Shown piece by piece: positions 33,547 to 43,050 of a stretch of 64,000 nt of DNA (the first letter of the stretch is position 1; every line of letters begins with the position of its first letter). The notes beneath the pieces were generated by a model, which did not search any database, had not been told where the DNA came from, and saw only the letters and a program-made list of their open reading frames with translations. Made by a program: the position numbers and the translations under genes. Origin of the DNA: Izhakiella capsodis (GTDB lineage: Bacteria; Pseudomonadota; Gammaproteobacteria; Enterobacterales; Enterobacteriaceae); contig NZ_FOVC01000002.1 in assembly GCF_900115045.1 (NCBI RefSeq), positions 186,001 through 250,000 of the forward strand, written 5' to 3'.

Positions 33547-34395
33547 ATGAGCGGGGGACCAGTGCCCAGAAAATCGTCTAACTTATTAAAGCGCCGACTA
33601 AAAATTGCTGAATTAGTGGGGCGGCAGGGAGAAATAAAAGTTGATGACCTGTCTGCACTTCTTGGCGTTACTGGGGTGACTATCCGGGGCGATCTCAACT
33701 ACCTTGAACAACAGGGTTATCTGAAGCGTTCGTTTGGTGGTGCAATAGCCACACCTGCTGTTTCTGCTCTCCCCTCAAAATATGAATCTTCCGTTTCAGT
33801 TCAACCTGTTGACCTTCTGCACAAACTTGAAATCGCACGTCAATGTACAAGATTGATCTCTGACGAGGAGACTGTTTTTCTGGGGCAGGGAGAAACCTGT
33901 CGCAGAATTATCCCTTTTCTCTGTGAAAAGAAAAAGTTACGACTGATAGTGAATGATTTACAGCATGTGCTGCTGGCTGAGCAATATCTACATGGTAAGA
34001 TCATCGTTGCGGGTGATGAGGTTATCCGTCCGGAGTCGTTACTGACAGGTCAGGCCTTTGATGATGTCATTCAGCGCTCGACTATCGACCACTGTATTTT
34101 AGAAGTAAGCCCTCCCGGCGCTAACGGTGGCTTAATGATCAACCAATCATTACTGGCGTCATCTTATCAACGCTGTTTTGATAAGGCTGCAAACATAATT
34201 TCAATATTTGACCCCGTGTGTGAAATATCCGGCACCGCTTCCATGATTGGGAATATTTGTCAGGTGAAAAACCTCGTAACTTGTCGTTTTATCAATGAGC
34301 AGTATCAACAATTCTTGTCCGAAGTCGGTTTCAATATATGCTACAGCAATAATGAATGCTTTACATGGTCTAACCGTAACTTATCCGGAGAATAA
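33547..34395 (+). CDS. DeoR/GlpR-family regulator
   Basis: A 282-residue DeoR-type repressor. The helix-turn-helix is at about residues 14-68 (RRLKIAELVGRQGEIKVDDLSALLGVTGVTIRGDLNYLEQQGYLKRSFGGA, split by the turn). The sugar-phosphate-binding DeoRC domain follows, but with altered wording (FLGQGETCRRI where DSGTT is usual), so effector specificity may differ. The start is ATG 33547 or GTG 33562. It lies 3 bases before a PfkB kinase gene and is divergent from the PTS operon, so it is the likely local regulator, probably sensing a tagatose or fructose phosphate. Confidence 0.87.
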   Translation: MSGGPVPRKSSNLLKRRLKIAELVGRQGEIKVDDLSALLGVTGVTIRGDLNYLEQQGYLKRSFGGAIATPAVSALPSKYESSVSVQPVDLLHKLEIARQCTRLISDEETVFLGQGETCRRIIPFLCEKKKLRLIVNDLQHVLLAEQYLHGKIIVAGDEVIRPESLLTGQAFDDVIQRSTIDHCILEVSPPGANGGLMINQSLLASSYQRCFDKAANIISIFDPVCEISGTASMIGNICQVKNLVTCRFINEQYQQFLSEVGFNICYSNNECFTWSNRNLSGE

Positions 34396-34398
34396 GCA

Positions 34399-35364
34399 GT
34401 GGCTATGTCTGTTAATATTTGCACCATGGGTGAACTTTTAGTTGAATTTCTCTCCAGGAATCCCAATCAGGGATTCACTCAACCTGGCGAATTTATCGGC
34501 CCTTATCCCAGCGGGGCGCCCGCAATTTTTGCAGCGCAAGTCGCCAGGTTGGACTATAAATCTACGCTGTTTGGCTGCGTGGGTAACGATGACTTCGGTA
34601 GGTTGAACATTGAAAGACTGCGCCATGAAGGCGTTATAACTGATGGTATCACTATTATTGATCAAGCCCCCACGGGCACCGCATTTGTTAGTTATCGTAA
34701 CCAAATAGATCGTGATTTTATATTTAATATTCCGAATAGCGCCTGTGGCCACTTTACAGCAAAGCATCTTGATATAGGTTTATTAAATCAATGTCAGCAT
34801 ATTCATATAATGGGGTCATCACTTTTTTCTTTTCGTATGATTGATGCGATGCGAAAAGCAATTGAAGTTGTAAAAAGTCATAACGGAACCGTTTCCTTTG
34901 ATCCCAATATCAGGAAGGAAATGCTAAATATTCCTGAAATGGAGCAGGCTTTAGATTACGTGCTTGAGTATACCGATATTTTTATACCCAGTGAGGGAGA
35001 AGTGTCCCATTTTTCCAGTTCCCAGGATCACTGTGAAAGTGATGTCGTCAATGAGCTGTTAAATAATGGAATAAAACATATTGTAATCAAAAGAGGTTCT
35101 AAAGGCGCAAGCCATTATCGTTTATGTAATGGGGAAATCAGTGAGTGTCACGTATCAGGGCTGGCTACCCGTGTTGTGGATCCAACAGGCGCGGGAGATT
35201 GCTTCGGTGCAACGTTTGTTAGCCTGCTGCTGGCTGGCTATTCGGAAGAGAAATCGCTGGCGTATGCCAACGCCAGCGGCGCGCTGGCAGTCTCGTCCAG
35301 AGGCCCTATGGAGGGGTTGTCATCCCTAACACAGATAGAAAATCTTTTATCTTCCACTCACTGA
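34399..35364 (+). CDS. PfkB-family sugar kinase, tagatose-kinase-like
   Basis: A 321-residue ribokinase-family enzyme. It has the N-terminal TMGELLVEFLSRN and the substrate block QPGEFIGPYPSGAPAIFAAQVARL, typical of kinases annotated as tagatose kinases, and the C-terminal DPTGAGDCFGATFV catalytic motif with Asp. It should phosphorylate a free ketose at C6, giving a second entry route beside the PTS. GTG 34399, with GGAG 8 bases upstream, is preferred to ATG 34405. It follows the DeoR gene by 3 bases, so the two form an operon. Confidence 0.85.
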   Translation: MAMSVNICTMGELLVEFLSRNPNQGFTQPGEFIGPYPSGAPAIFAAQVARLDYKSTLFGCVGNDDFGRLNIERLRHEGVITDGITIIDQAPTGTAFVSYRNQIDRDFIFNIPNSACGHFTAKHLDIGLLNQCQHIHIMGSSLFSFRMIDAMRKAIEVVKSHNGTVSFDPNIRKEMLNIPEMEQALDYVLEYTDIFIPSEGEVSHFSSSQDHCESDVVNELLNNGIKHIVIKRGSKGASHYRLCNGEISECHVSGLATRVVDPTGAGDCFGATFVSLLLAGYSEEKSLAYANASGALAVSSRGPMEGLSSLTQIENLLSSTH

Positions 35365-35708
35365 ACGTAGCGCCCTGCTGAGATGAACGTTGCCGTGCGG
35401 TACCGATGGTTTACATGGCCTGAGTTCCTTTTTGAATCCGGCAATACGCCTATTCTCTGGGTGTTACATCAATTGAGAGGATAGGCGCGCTGCAATATTT
35501 TGATACGTAAATAAAGGAAGAAATGATATACCCCCGGCGCGCCATGCTCGGTCACTCCATTGTTAACACCATTTCGTATCCTGTTTAGCGGAGGCAGGGC
35601 TATCAGGATGAATGGGTAGATTCCCCTAATCCGTCAGATATCAGCGCGGTGATGCTGGATCACCGCGCTGTATGATTTACCATTAACTGATGATACCTGT
35701 ATGCCCGG
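35365..35708. other. intergenic stretch with a perfect inverted repeat
   Basis: CAGCGCGGTGAT (35642-35653) and ATCACCGCGCTG (35659-35670) are exact inverted 12-mers with a 5-base loop. No T tract follows on either strand; it still may end the kinase or autotransporter transcripts, which converge here. Nothing else seen. Confidence 0.5.
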
Positions 35709-38363
35709 TTAGCCAAACGATACAGTGAGGTTAACAAGTCCGTAATAGCCGCCGGTTTCGCTACCGTTCAGCGACGTGGACCAGCCTCCCTGGACGCTCA
35801 GCGCCGTATTCTGACGAATGCGAGCGCTTAAACCAGCGTTGAGGCCGGCACGAGTGCCCGACAGGTTGCTGCGAAAACGTGTATCTGAGGCGGTCACCGC
35901 AGGTACTGAAGCCGTGAAACCGCTATGTCCGCCATACGACTGAGTTAATGACGGCGCGACCCACCAGGCCAGCGTGGTTTTTGCATCCTGATATGTGCCT
36001 AACTTCAGACTTACGCGTACCGACTGGCGACGGCTGTCAGACCAGTGAAGCGAGGCGGCGCTGTCACGACCATCATTCATGCCCAGACCCTGTATCGTAT
36101 ACTGCAATTGCGGCTCCAGAGTCAGCGCTCTTGTAAAAAAGAAGGTCTGTCCCGCTTCTGCTGAAGCCAGCCATCCGGTGCCGTTGGTGGACAGCTGCGT
36201 ACCGTCGTTGGATGTGGCATTCAGGCTATGGCGACTGACCTGCAGCAAACTGCTCAGATGCAGGCCGCTATGGAGGTGACCCGAAAGATAGACCCCGCCA
36301 GTGTAGACTGTATCGCGAGTACTACCCGCTGATGTGCGGCTTACTTCACGCCAGACATCACTACGCATCAAACCTGTGGCACCGTAAACACCCGCACGCC
36401 AGTTGGCTATTTCGTTATCAAGCTGCCATAGATCCCCACCAAGCTGTAAAAAGCGATAAGTGCTGTTACTGGCCGGGATACCGCCCTCCGTGAGACCGCC
36501 TTTGCCAGGTTTGTGAAGCTGACCTGTTGCCACACGGCCCCAGATCCTGCTCTCTGGTGCATAGTTAAAACGGGTGTCGGCTGTGCCTGCGACCAGGCGA
36601 TCATAGTCGAGGGACAGCGACGGCATTGCTGTATAGCTCCACATGGCGTCGCGGTAGTTTACCCGCGGGCTATCGTTGTTCATTTGCTGCGAGGTCAGAT
36701 ACCAGCTCTGGTCGACGTTTCGGTACAGGCTGTACACATAAGCCCCCGCTTTTATCGGCTGTTTCAGTCTGAAGGCCTTTTCGTCGGTAGTCGCGCCGTG
36801 TATGGCCTTAACCAGAACAATACCGCTGCCTGTCGTTTGTGCGCCCAGGCCACCGTGGTTGCGCACTTTCAGGTCACTATTACCGGTGGCGCGGCCGCCA
36901 TCAATCACGATCTTATCGCCCGGAGAACTGCTGTCGCCCAATACGCTATTAAGAGTGACAGTACCGCCTTTACCGGTCAGGTTTTTTACGGTCAGGGTAT
37001 GCGGTGTGAAGGAACCCTGTGCAGGTACAAACGTAATACTGCCAGCGTGAGTCAGGTTATTCACCTGCGCGTTATCGGTGAGGTTCCAGGTACTACTGCT
37101 GTCAATGCTTACATCGGTTGGGTCAATAAAACCGGTGAGCGTAGTGCGATGAATCAGTGACAGTGACGTTCCCGCCTGGGCAATAATGTTAGTCTTGGCC
37201 TGCAGACCGTCCATCACCAACGATCCCGCGTTGAGGTTAATCTGCTTCTGAGCCACAACACCCCCCAGGATGAGAGAGCCGGTGCCAGACTTGGTGAGTT
37301 GACCGCTTCCCGTAAGGTTGCCGTTCCCGATTTCTGTTGCATCAAGTGAAAAATTCATATCACCATCGTTGATAACCGTGTTTCCCGCGATCACGCCGCC
37401 GTCAGTTAACGTAGTGACGCCATTCAGTATACCGCCATCGCTGATGTTGAGCGTGCCGCCCGCGTTGATTGTGGTATCCCACGCCGTATCACCTTTTGAT
37501 ACAGTAAGGTTACCACCGTTATCCAGTAAAATATTACGGGCCACGCCGTTCCTGATAGAGAAATCACCCTTAACGTTGGTACCGGTCAAAGTCGATCGGG
37601 TAATCGTAAAAATCGCACTTCCCGGTAGTTGTTGTACACCGGTTGCCGTTGCCCCGTCAGCAACGCTGATAAATCCCCCGGCCTTGAGTGTCGTCGATCT
37701 AATTACCCCTCCACTAAAGACATGCTGACGCGCCCCAGAATTTACCGTGGTGTACGTTGCCAGTCCACCTCTGCTAACATATTGTTTTGAAGCAGAATTT
37801 AATACGCTAAACTTCACATTGCCGTTTCTGACACGCTGAGTGCCCCTTGCATTGACTATCGTACCTATCGCTATGCCGCCGTCTTCAATGGTTTGCTCTC
37901 CACCGTTATTTATGGTGGATATCACCGAGCCTCCGCTGACATACTGGGTTCCTTTATTATTTATCGTGGTGGAGATGGCCCGCCCATTTCTGTAAATATT
38001 CTGTACATCGTTTGCGTTTAATGTGGTGGCCGTAGCCTCCCCGCCTTGAAATATATCCTGATAACCGTCTGAATTCACCGTGGTGAGTAGCCCAGAGCCA
38101 TTGTTTAATAACGGAGGTTCATCGCTATTTATCTTGGTGTCTGCGGCAATGTCTTTCACTAAAATCATCTGGTGTTGCATGAAGCTTAGTAGGGTACCGT
38201 TGTAATCGGCTGCCGTGGCATATCCGCTTAGGGTGGAAAGCAGCAATGTGCCTGGTATCATTTTCAACATCCATGATTGATATACGCGGTATCTGATAGG
38301 TTTCAATATTGCAACCCCCACATTTCGCAACATAATCCAAGCGAGCCTGTACCTTTTGTTCAT
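35709..38363 (-). CDS. AIDA-type autotransporter adhesin
   Basis: An 884-residue type Va autotransporter. The N-terminus MNKRYRLAWIMLRNVG resembles the extended signal peptide region, but shortened, and the signal core ends GYATA near residue 52. The passenger (about 53-590) is made of AIDA-like repeats (GGxAxxTTVNxxGxQxVxxGG, GGTLNISDGG) forming a beta-helix. The C-terminal 12-strand barrel (about 610-884) ends LVNLTVSFG with the terminal aromatic-rich strand. It is a surface protein, likely adhesive or biofilm-related. No heptosyltransferase gene is adjacent. ATG 38363 is preceded by AAAGAGAAAT. A LuxR-like gene lies upstream on the opposite strand. Confidence 0.9.
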   Translation of the reverse strand: MNKRYRLAWIMLRNVGVAILKPIRYRVYQSWMLKMIPGTLLLSTLSGYATAADYNGTLLSFMQHQMILVKDIAADTKINSDEPPLLNNGSGLLTTVNSDGYQDIFQGGEATATTLNANDVQNIYRNGRAISTTINNKGTQYVSGGSVISTINNGGEQTIEDGGIAIGTIVNARGTQRVRNGNVKFSVLNSASKQYVSRGGLATYTTVNSGARQHVFSGGVIRSTTLKAGGFISVADGATATGVQQLPGSAIFTITRSTLTGTNVKGDFSIRNGVARNILLDNGGNLTVSKGDTAWDTTINAGGTLNISDGGILNGVTTLTDGGVIAGNTVINDGDMNFSLDATEIGNGNLTGSGQLTKSGTGSLILGGVVAQKQINLNAGSLVMDGLQAKTNIIAQAGTSLSLIHRTTLTGFIDPTDVSIDSSSTWNLTDNAQVNNLTHAGSITFVPAQGSFTPHTLTVKNLTGKGGTVTLNSVLGDSSSPGDKIVIDGGRATGNSDLKVRNHGGLGAQTTGSGIVLVKAIHGATTDEKAFRLKQPIKAGAYVYSLYRNVDQSWYLTSQQMNNDSPRVNYRDAMWSYTAMPSLSLDYDRLVAGTADTRFNYAPESRIWGRVATGQLHKPGKGGLTEGGIPASNSTYRFLQLGGDLWQLDNEIANWRAGVYGATGLMRSDVWREVSRTSAGSTRDTVYTGGVYLSGHLHSGLHLSSLLQVSRHSLNATSNDGTQLSTNGTGWLASAEAGQTFFFTRALTLEPQLQYTIQGLGMNDGRDSAASLHWSDSRRQSVRVSLKLGTYQDAKTTLAWWVAPSLTQSYGGHSGFTASVPAVTASDTRFRSNLSGTRAGLNAGLSARIRQNTALSVQGGWSTSLNGSETGGYYGLVNLTVSFG

Positions 38364-39879
38364 CTGATTTCTCTTTATTACTGATGTATATTTAAACTTT
38401 TTTGCCGGAATAAAGCCGCTGCGAAGTCGTTAAGCTGAATTGCATTTTGTTATGTTATTGCGTATGAAGCCTGCCTGTTCCGGCAAAGACGTCAACATGG
38501 CCAGCTCTGAAGCTGAAACCTGAATTGGGTTAAATACTTTTCTGAGGATTGCCTGGCATACGCGACGTGGCGTTGCAGAGAACGTAGTCATCCAGTAAAA
38601 CAACGTGCCAGTGAGCGTGGTACGGCAACGCGTTATGGCTGGGAGAGTATCTCACGATCCTCTCTTTCAAATTATGCAGGCGGTGGTAATGCGCCAGGTC
38701 GCCACAGATACACTGAACACTTCGACATGGCAAATGATGTCATGCAGTCGAATGACATCATTTTTGTCCTTACGAGACGGTTAATCAGTTTAAAACTCTT
38801 TAGCCATGAGGCTTTGTGTGACAGAACCGGATTCATTGTGAATTAACAAAGAAAGCAACATCATTGTTAAACACAGAATCTAAGGCAAAGTGAAACACGG
38901 ATGATGTTTAATGCTCTGGTCAGTCCAGTTAAGCTGTAAGCCAAGCGCAGGATTATACAAAAGCTAGTTAAACGGTGGTTAAACGCTTCGTTTGTAGCGA
39001 TGAGACATGGCGATAACTCAATTTATTAGGCGAACTGTTTTATACCGCGTTCAGGATAGCGTTTTCATGCTGCTCGACGGGGTCTGAGTCGCAGCGGGTT
39101 TGCGAACCCGCCTGAGACCTGGGTTATCGGTGTGAGCATTGTCATGCGCAAGGCGTCGGATGATTCTCTTTTCAAACCTGGCTGGCAGTGCAGACGAGCC
39201 CCCTTGTTTTAATTGTGGTCGTGCTAACGCCTGTACTGTCGCGCCTGAGTGCCGGTAAACGTGACAGTTCATCAGCTAGGCCGTCGAGGGAAATATCGGT
39301 GTGACGGGTGAAGTGTTCACTGTCATAAGCACTTTTTTTAGATATGTATGACGGTGTTAATTCTGGCCGTATTGTCAAAAGTATTCCGATTGAAAAATAT
39401 TCATATAGTCTCTGCCTTAACACCGCGAAGATTTATGACAATTTAAAACTTGCCAGTATACCCCTAATTAAAATGCAAGGTGGGAAGAGCGACAAGCAGG
39501 CTGATACCGTACTTAGATTGAATGAATGGCTAAGAAATGATAGCGAAAGCAGATTTTTATCATATATCCATCGCTTATTCCACTCTATGGAGGTAGTGAG
39601 TTTTTTGTGGAGGAGTAAATAAAACTGAGTATGAAGAAGTAGAAAACATATTAGTAACAACGATCGGTTAAGTTAGTTTAATAGTTATTAACGATGATAT
39701 TTAACGTATTGATCGACTTTAACGAATAAAGTATTTGGTGTACTATATAAATATTGTAGATTAAGAACTTTAATTAATTCTACACAGCAGTGCCAGATAT
39801 CTTTTCATCTATCATTGGCTGTGTTTTTAATACTTTGGGTTTAAACTCTTGGTGAAGACTCCTCAGGAAAAGAGGTTAT
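38364..39879. other. long gap upstream of the autotransporter
   Basis: About 1.5 kb without a confident gene. A compound hairpin occurs at 39081-39119: GGTCT/AGACC outside and GCGGGTT-TGCG-AACCCGC inside. A plus-strand frame 39344-39622 (92 codons, from MYDGVNSG) is AT-rich and of unknown product. Scattered short frames may be remains of decayed genes, but none is recognisable. Confidence 0.4.
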
Positions 39880-40428
39880 ATGTCTGCGTCTAAAAGGATT
39901 TACTGGCCCCAGAATGATCATTTATTTGGCGGCGGTGTTATTGAGCTAAATCAGAGTGTTATGCGGGAAGATCTCACATTTATTAATCTTAATGAGTCAA
40001 CGCTCAGCCTGTTTCTCAGAGCTATACCACTTTCTGATGACAGGAAATACGTCATTATCTGCTCTCGCCGACTGATGTCTATCGCTAAATATCTTCTCAA
40101 AAGATATCAAAATGTCTTTGCGGTCTTTGAGTCGAGCATAAAAATGGAGATTATAAGCCGTATCATTACCACCTCTCCACAAAATGAAAAAATATTGGAA
40201 ACGCATTCAGAGCAGCCGCCGCTCACTGAGCATGAGTTTCTAATACTGCGGCTTATGTCAAATGGTATGGATACTAGATCTATTGCCCTTCTTTATAATT
40301 TAAAACCGCCCGTGATTTATTCATTCGAAGAAAAACTGTACAAGAAATTGGTTTTTGAGCAGTCGGGAATCCCTTTAGCACCTTCGCTTCTATCCCGCTT
40401 ACGACCCAGCCAACAAAACGCCCGCTAA
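39880..40428 (+). CDS. LuxR-type HTH regulator
   Basis: A 182-residue protein. The C-terminal third (about residues 112-160) reads PLTEHEFLILRLMSNGMDTRSIALLYNLKPPVIYSFEEKLYKKL, a LuxR/FixJ helix-turn-helix with the usual LT..E..vL.l...G......Ia..L spacing, though degenerate. The N-terminal part has no receiver phosphorylation pattern. Such orphan regulators often control fimbriae or biofilm genes. AGGTTAT precedes ATG 39880. AT content is higher than in the neighbours, which suggests transfer. Confidence 0.75.
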   Translation: MSASKRIYWPQNDHLFGGGVIELNQSVMREDLTFINLNESTLSLFLRAIPLSDDRKYVIICSRRLMSIAKYLLKRYQNVFAVFESSIKMEIISRIITTSPQNEKILETHSEQPPLTEHEFLILRLMSNGMDTRSIALLYNLKPPVIYSFEEKLYKKLVFEQSGIPLAPSLLSRLRPSQQNAR

Positions 40429-40828
40429 TTATCTTATTATGGAAAACCGGATAACCTTGGCAGCTATTTTTATTAACCCGCCTTATCAGGTTATCTTTCA
40501 GATGTCACTGTTATCGAAAATTGTGCCTCTGATGTTGATACAGGCGCTGATCTTGGGCTGAGGAGGGGAGCGAAGTATTCGCATCGCAATCTGTTCGTGT
40601 CGAAGATATAGCTATGTTTCGCTCTTCAGTTACAGTAGCTCGACAGCCTTATAGGGTTCGCTCGTCAATAACCGGTTCATCAGCGCCTCTTAGACTTGGC
40701 GAATCCCGCTCTTCAATCCATCTTAAATTACTCGCAAATGATGTATCTGTCCGTGGTGACGCACTCTGGTATTTTTCGTCTACGATTAATAACGAGGTTA
40801 TCACCCGTTCATTTAAGGAGGATATACC
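40429..40828. other. intergenic stretch, no supported gene
   Basis: Short frames overlap on both strands (for example 40614-40883 on plus, 40649-40840 on minus), but none has convincing start signals or a known product. Confidence 0.4.
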
Positions 40829-41137
40829 GTGTTTTTTCACGACGATGAATCAGGTCAAACCCTTATTGGTGAAGCGGCTTTGAGTCTTGCTCTGAGTGAT
40901 AAGGACATCAGTGTCGATACACTCCTTGCACAGCTCAGGCTGTTTGCCGAAAATGAAATCAGCGACCTCCGGCTTATACAAATATCCGATGCCACTCACT
41001 GGCTCAGGTGTTTCAGACAGCCGGGTCAGAGAAACCCGCCAGCGCTTTACTGGCTGGCAGGCAATGATGATGACGGTGAGGGAAAACACGCTGGAGACGT
41101 GGTCCGGCTCCGGCCGGAAAACGACGATGACAGATAA
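40829..41137 (+). CDS. YmgA/YmgB-like small regulator, tentative
   Basis: A 102-residue protein starting at GTG 40829, 7 bases after a strong AAGGAGGA (40814-40821). The segment SGQTLIGEAALSLALSDKDISVDTLLAQLRLFAENE has the helix pattern of the YmgA/YmgB/YcgZ connector family. The C-terminal tail is acidic and unlike the family. A YcgZ gene follows about 270 bases later. E. coli groups ycgZ, ymgA, ariR and ymgC in one BluR-controlled operon acting on Rcs signalling and biofilm (established knowledge). Assignment here is by pattern and context. Confidence 0.5.
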   Translation: MFFHDDESGQTLIGEAALSLALSDKDISVDTLLAQLRLFAENEISDLRLIQISDATHWLRCFRQPGQRNPPALYWLAGNDDDGEGKHAGDVVRLRPENDDDR

Positions 41138-41410
41138 CCTTTATATCGGATGCGCTTCCGGGCGCGCCGGCCGGAGATTTATGTCAGGGATGACGCTTTC
41201 CTCTCTACAAACACGCTTTCTGCTCGTCTAAACCTCTTATTTTTGCACCTTTGCGTACCACTCATTCCTTCAGGCCAACGTGATCTTCATCGGCTATGCC
41301 TTTTCCGGTTGAAACGATTAACTAACATTATATCTGTACAAAAATTATTTTCTTGTATAACTTTATCGTTATTATGTTGCGCTCAACGTTTAACCAAAGA
41401 AGAGGTATCT

Positions 41411-41650
41411 ATGCATCATACCGGCTCCCTGGCAGTGACTGACCGTAAGATTGCCGATTATGTCAGTGACGCAGTGCTTCCATCCCAGCAGGAAATCCTG
41501 GGAAATATTGTGGTCGAGATTATCCAGGCAGGAAAACATCTCAACCGTAAGGCGATTTGCACCAGACTGTTAAGAGGTCAGGAGCTGGCCACGACCGGAA
41601 AGGAGAAGCAGCGCTATCAGACGCTGATTGGCATGCTGTTTGAGCAGTAA
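41411..41650 (+). CDS. ycgZ: YcgZ, small connector protein
   Basis: A 79-residue protein close in length and wording to E. coli YcgZ (78): VLPSQQEILGNIVVEII corresponds to LHTQQETLGEIVTEIL, followed by AGKHLNRKAICTRLL and the end YQTLIGMLFEQ. The family acts through the Rcs phosphorelay and biofilm regulation, under BluR and blue light or cold in E. coli. The frame is open from 41150, but GAGG 7 bases before ATG 41411 and the family length fix this start. Downstream to 41887 no gene is seen. Confidence 0.85.
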   Translation: MHHTGSLAVTDRKIADYVSDAVLPSQQEILGNIVVEIIQAGKHLNRKAICTRLLRGQELATTGKEKQRYQTLIGMLFEQ

Positions 41651-41887
41651 GCCCTGCACGTACTCTCTGATCGGGCCGTTAACCCTCATTTTGCCAGAGG
41701 TGCATGCAGATTAATGGTCATACCTTATCTCACCGCTCGATCGCGGCCGCCATATGGGCTTAATACGTTCGCGCTGAGAAACACTGAGAAGCGGTCTTAC
41801 TCAAGATCGCATCCGTTTCAGACGTTAATGGCGAAAGGCCAAATGATCTCAGTTATCCTGTGCATGGGTACTTTATACCCACCGGTC

Positions 41888-42853
41888 TTAAACGGTATTG
41901 ATGATGCTACCGCAGCAGCCGGCCTCTTTGTATTGCGCGGCGTTAAAGGGCGACAGAAATCCGGCTATTTCCTGACGTGAGTGGTGAAAAAGCCTCACGA
42001 TTTCCTGAACGGCGCTGCCGCTCAGATCTTTGCGCCAGGCCAGGCTTAAAGGAGAGGGAGCGCGCATGGTAGGGATAGTACGGCTTAATAATACCCCTTG
42101 GGCAATCAACGGCTGGCACAGTGCCGCTGGCAAAAAACCGATGCCGATGCCCGCAAGATGGGCGGCAATTTTAGTTTCCAAATCAGGCACCAGAATCTCT
42201 TTTTGGCCTGACAGCCGCCAGGCCACCCGCCGGGTCAGTTTTCTGGCACTATCTTCAACGTTAATCGCAGGATACTGACGTAAATGGCTTTCGGTCAGCG
42301 GGTCAGCATGCTGTCGTAAAGGGTGATCTGCGGCCATTACAAACAGCCATTCCACTTCACCCAGCGGTGCGATGGCGATGGTTTCGGCCAGCGATTCAGT
42401 GCCGGTTACACCGATCGCCAGTGAAAAATCGTCGTGCAGCATCGCATCCCATACCCCCATAAAGATCTGCCGTGAAAAATTGAACTGTGTAACCGGATAG
42501 CGGTGGGTCAGCCAGGCAAGCAGCTGCGTGACAGCCGCAGAGCTGTAAACCAGATTATTGACCACGATATTCACCTGGCGCTCGACGCCGTCATTAATCT
42601 GTCGCAGCTTCCCGGGCATGCTGTCTATCCAGCTCAGCCATTCACGCGCCTGTTCAAGTAAATGCATGCCTGCCGGAGTCAGGGAGACGCTGCGGGTGGT
42701 GCGTTGCAGTAGTGCCACGCCGGTATTCTCTTCCAGCAGCTTAATCCGATAGCTGATGGTTGCTGTGGTTTTACAAAGCTTATCGGCTGCTTTTGAGAAG
42801 CTAGCGGTTTCAGCAACGACGATGAAGGTGCGTAGAATTTCAGGATCCAGCAT
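41888..42853 (-). CDS. allS: AllS, LysR-type activator of allantoin genes
   Basis: A 321-residue LTTR matching E. coli AllS nearly throughout: MLDPEILRTFIVVAETASFSKAA, KTTATISYRIKLLEENTGVALL in the HTH, QIFMGVWDAML, VTGTESLAETI and the C-terminal KIAAHLAGIGIGFLPAALC. E. coli AllS (308) is shorter; the extra residues are at the C-terminus (FNAAQYKEAGCCGSIINTV). It activates the allD-side operon with allantoin as signal. TTG 42862 is in frame, but AGGAG lies 9 bases before ATG 42853. It is divergent from allA. Confidence 0.93.
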   Translation of the reverse strand: MLDPEILRTFIVVAETASFSKAADKLCKTTATISYRIKLLEENTGVALLQRTTRSVSLTPAGMHLLEQAREWLSWIDSMPGKLRQINDGVERQVNIVVNNLVYSSAAVTQLLAWLTHRYPVTQFNFSRQIFMGVWDAMLHDDFSLAIGVTGTESLAETIAIAPLGEVEWLFVMAADHPLRQHADPLTESHLRQYPAINVEDSARKLTRRVAWRLSGQKEILVPDLETKIAAHLAGIGIGFLPAALCQPLIAQGVLLSRTIPTMRAPSPLSLAWRKDLSGSAVQEIVRLFHHSRQEIAGFLSPFNAAQYKEAGCCGSIINTV

Positions 42854-42943
42854 GCAGGGCAACTCCTATCACCTAAGATGTCCTTATAGGGTTTTCAATT
42901 TTTTTCATAATACGGTTTGTATAACTGTGGGTTCAATCTTGTT

Positions 42944-42960
42944 TTGGAAAAATATTTCAA
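42944..42960. promoter_or_regulatory. AllR-box-like palindrome, allS-allA region
   Basis: TTGGAAAAATATTTCAA resembles the TTGGAAA-TAT-TTTCCAA palindrome upstream of gcl, with one changed base in the right arm. Confidence 0.5.
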
Positions 42961-43050
42961 TTTTATCTTGCCGATGTTTTTTGATGCTTCTAGATTAGCA
43001 CTCATGCACTTTGTTATTTACATGTAATCATATAATAAAGGTATTGTTAA

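Noticed and set aside
36513..37728. Long plus-strand open frames opposite the autotransporter gene
   Set aside because: They are antisense shadows of a repeat-rich gene; the minus-strand frame carries clear AIDA repeats and a barrel domain.
38530..38733. Minus-strand ORF with HAHWHVVLLDDYVL, reminiscent of a transposase or replication-protein fragment
   Set aside because: The resemblance is too short to name a family, and no flanking repeats or other transposase pieces were found.
39081..39119. Compound hairpin considered as a tRNA-like or attachment-site structure
   Set aside because: It lacks a cloverleaf, a CCA end and any nearby integrase; only the inverted repeats are supported.
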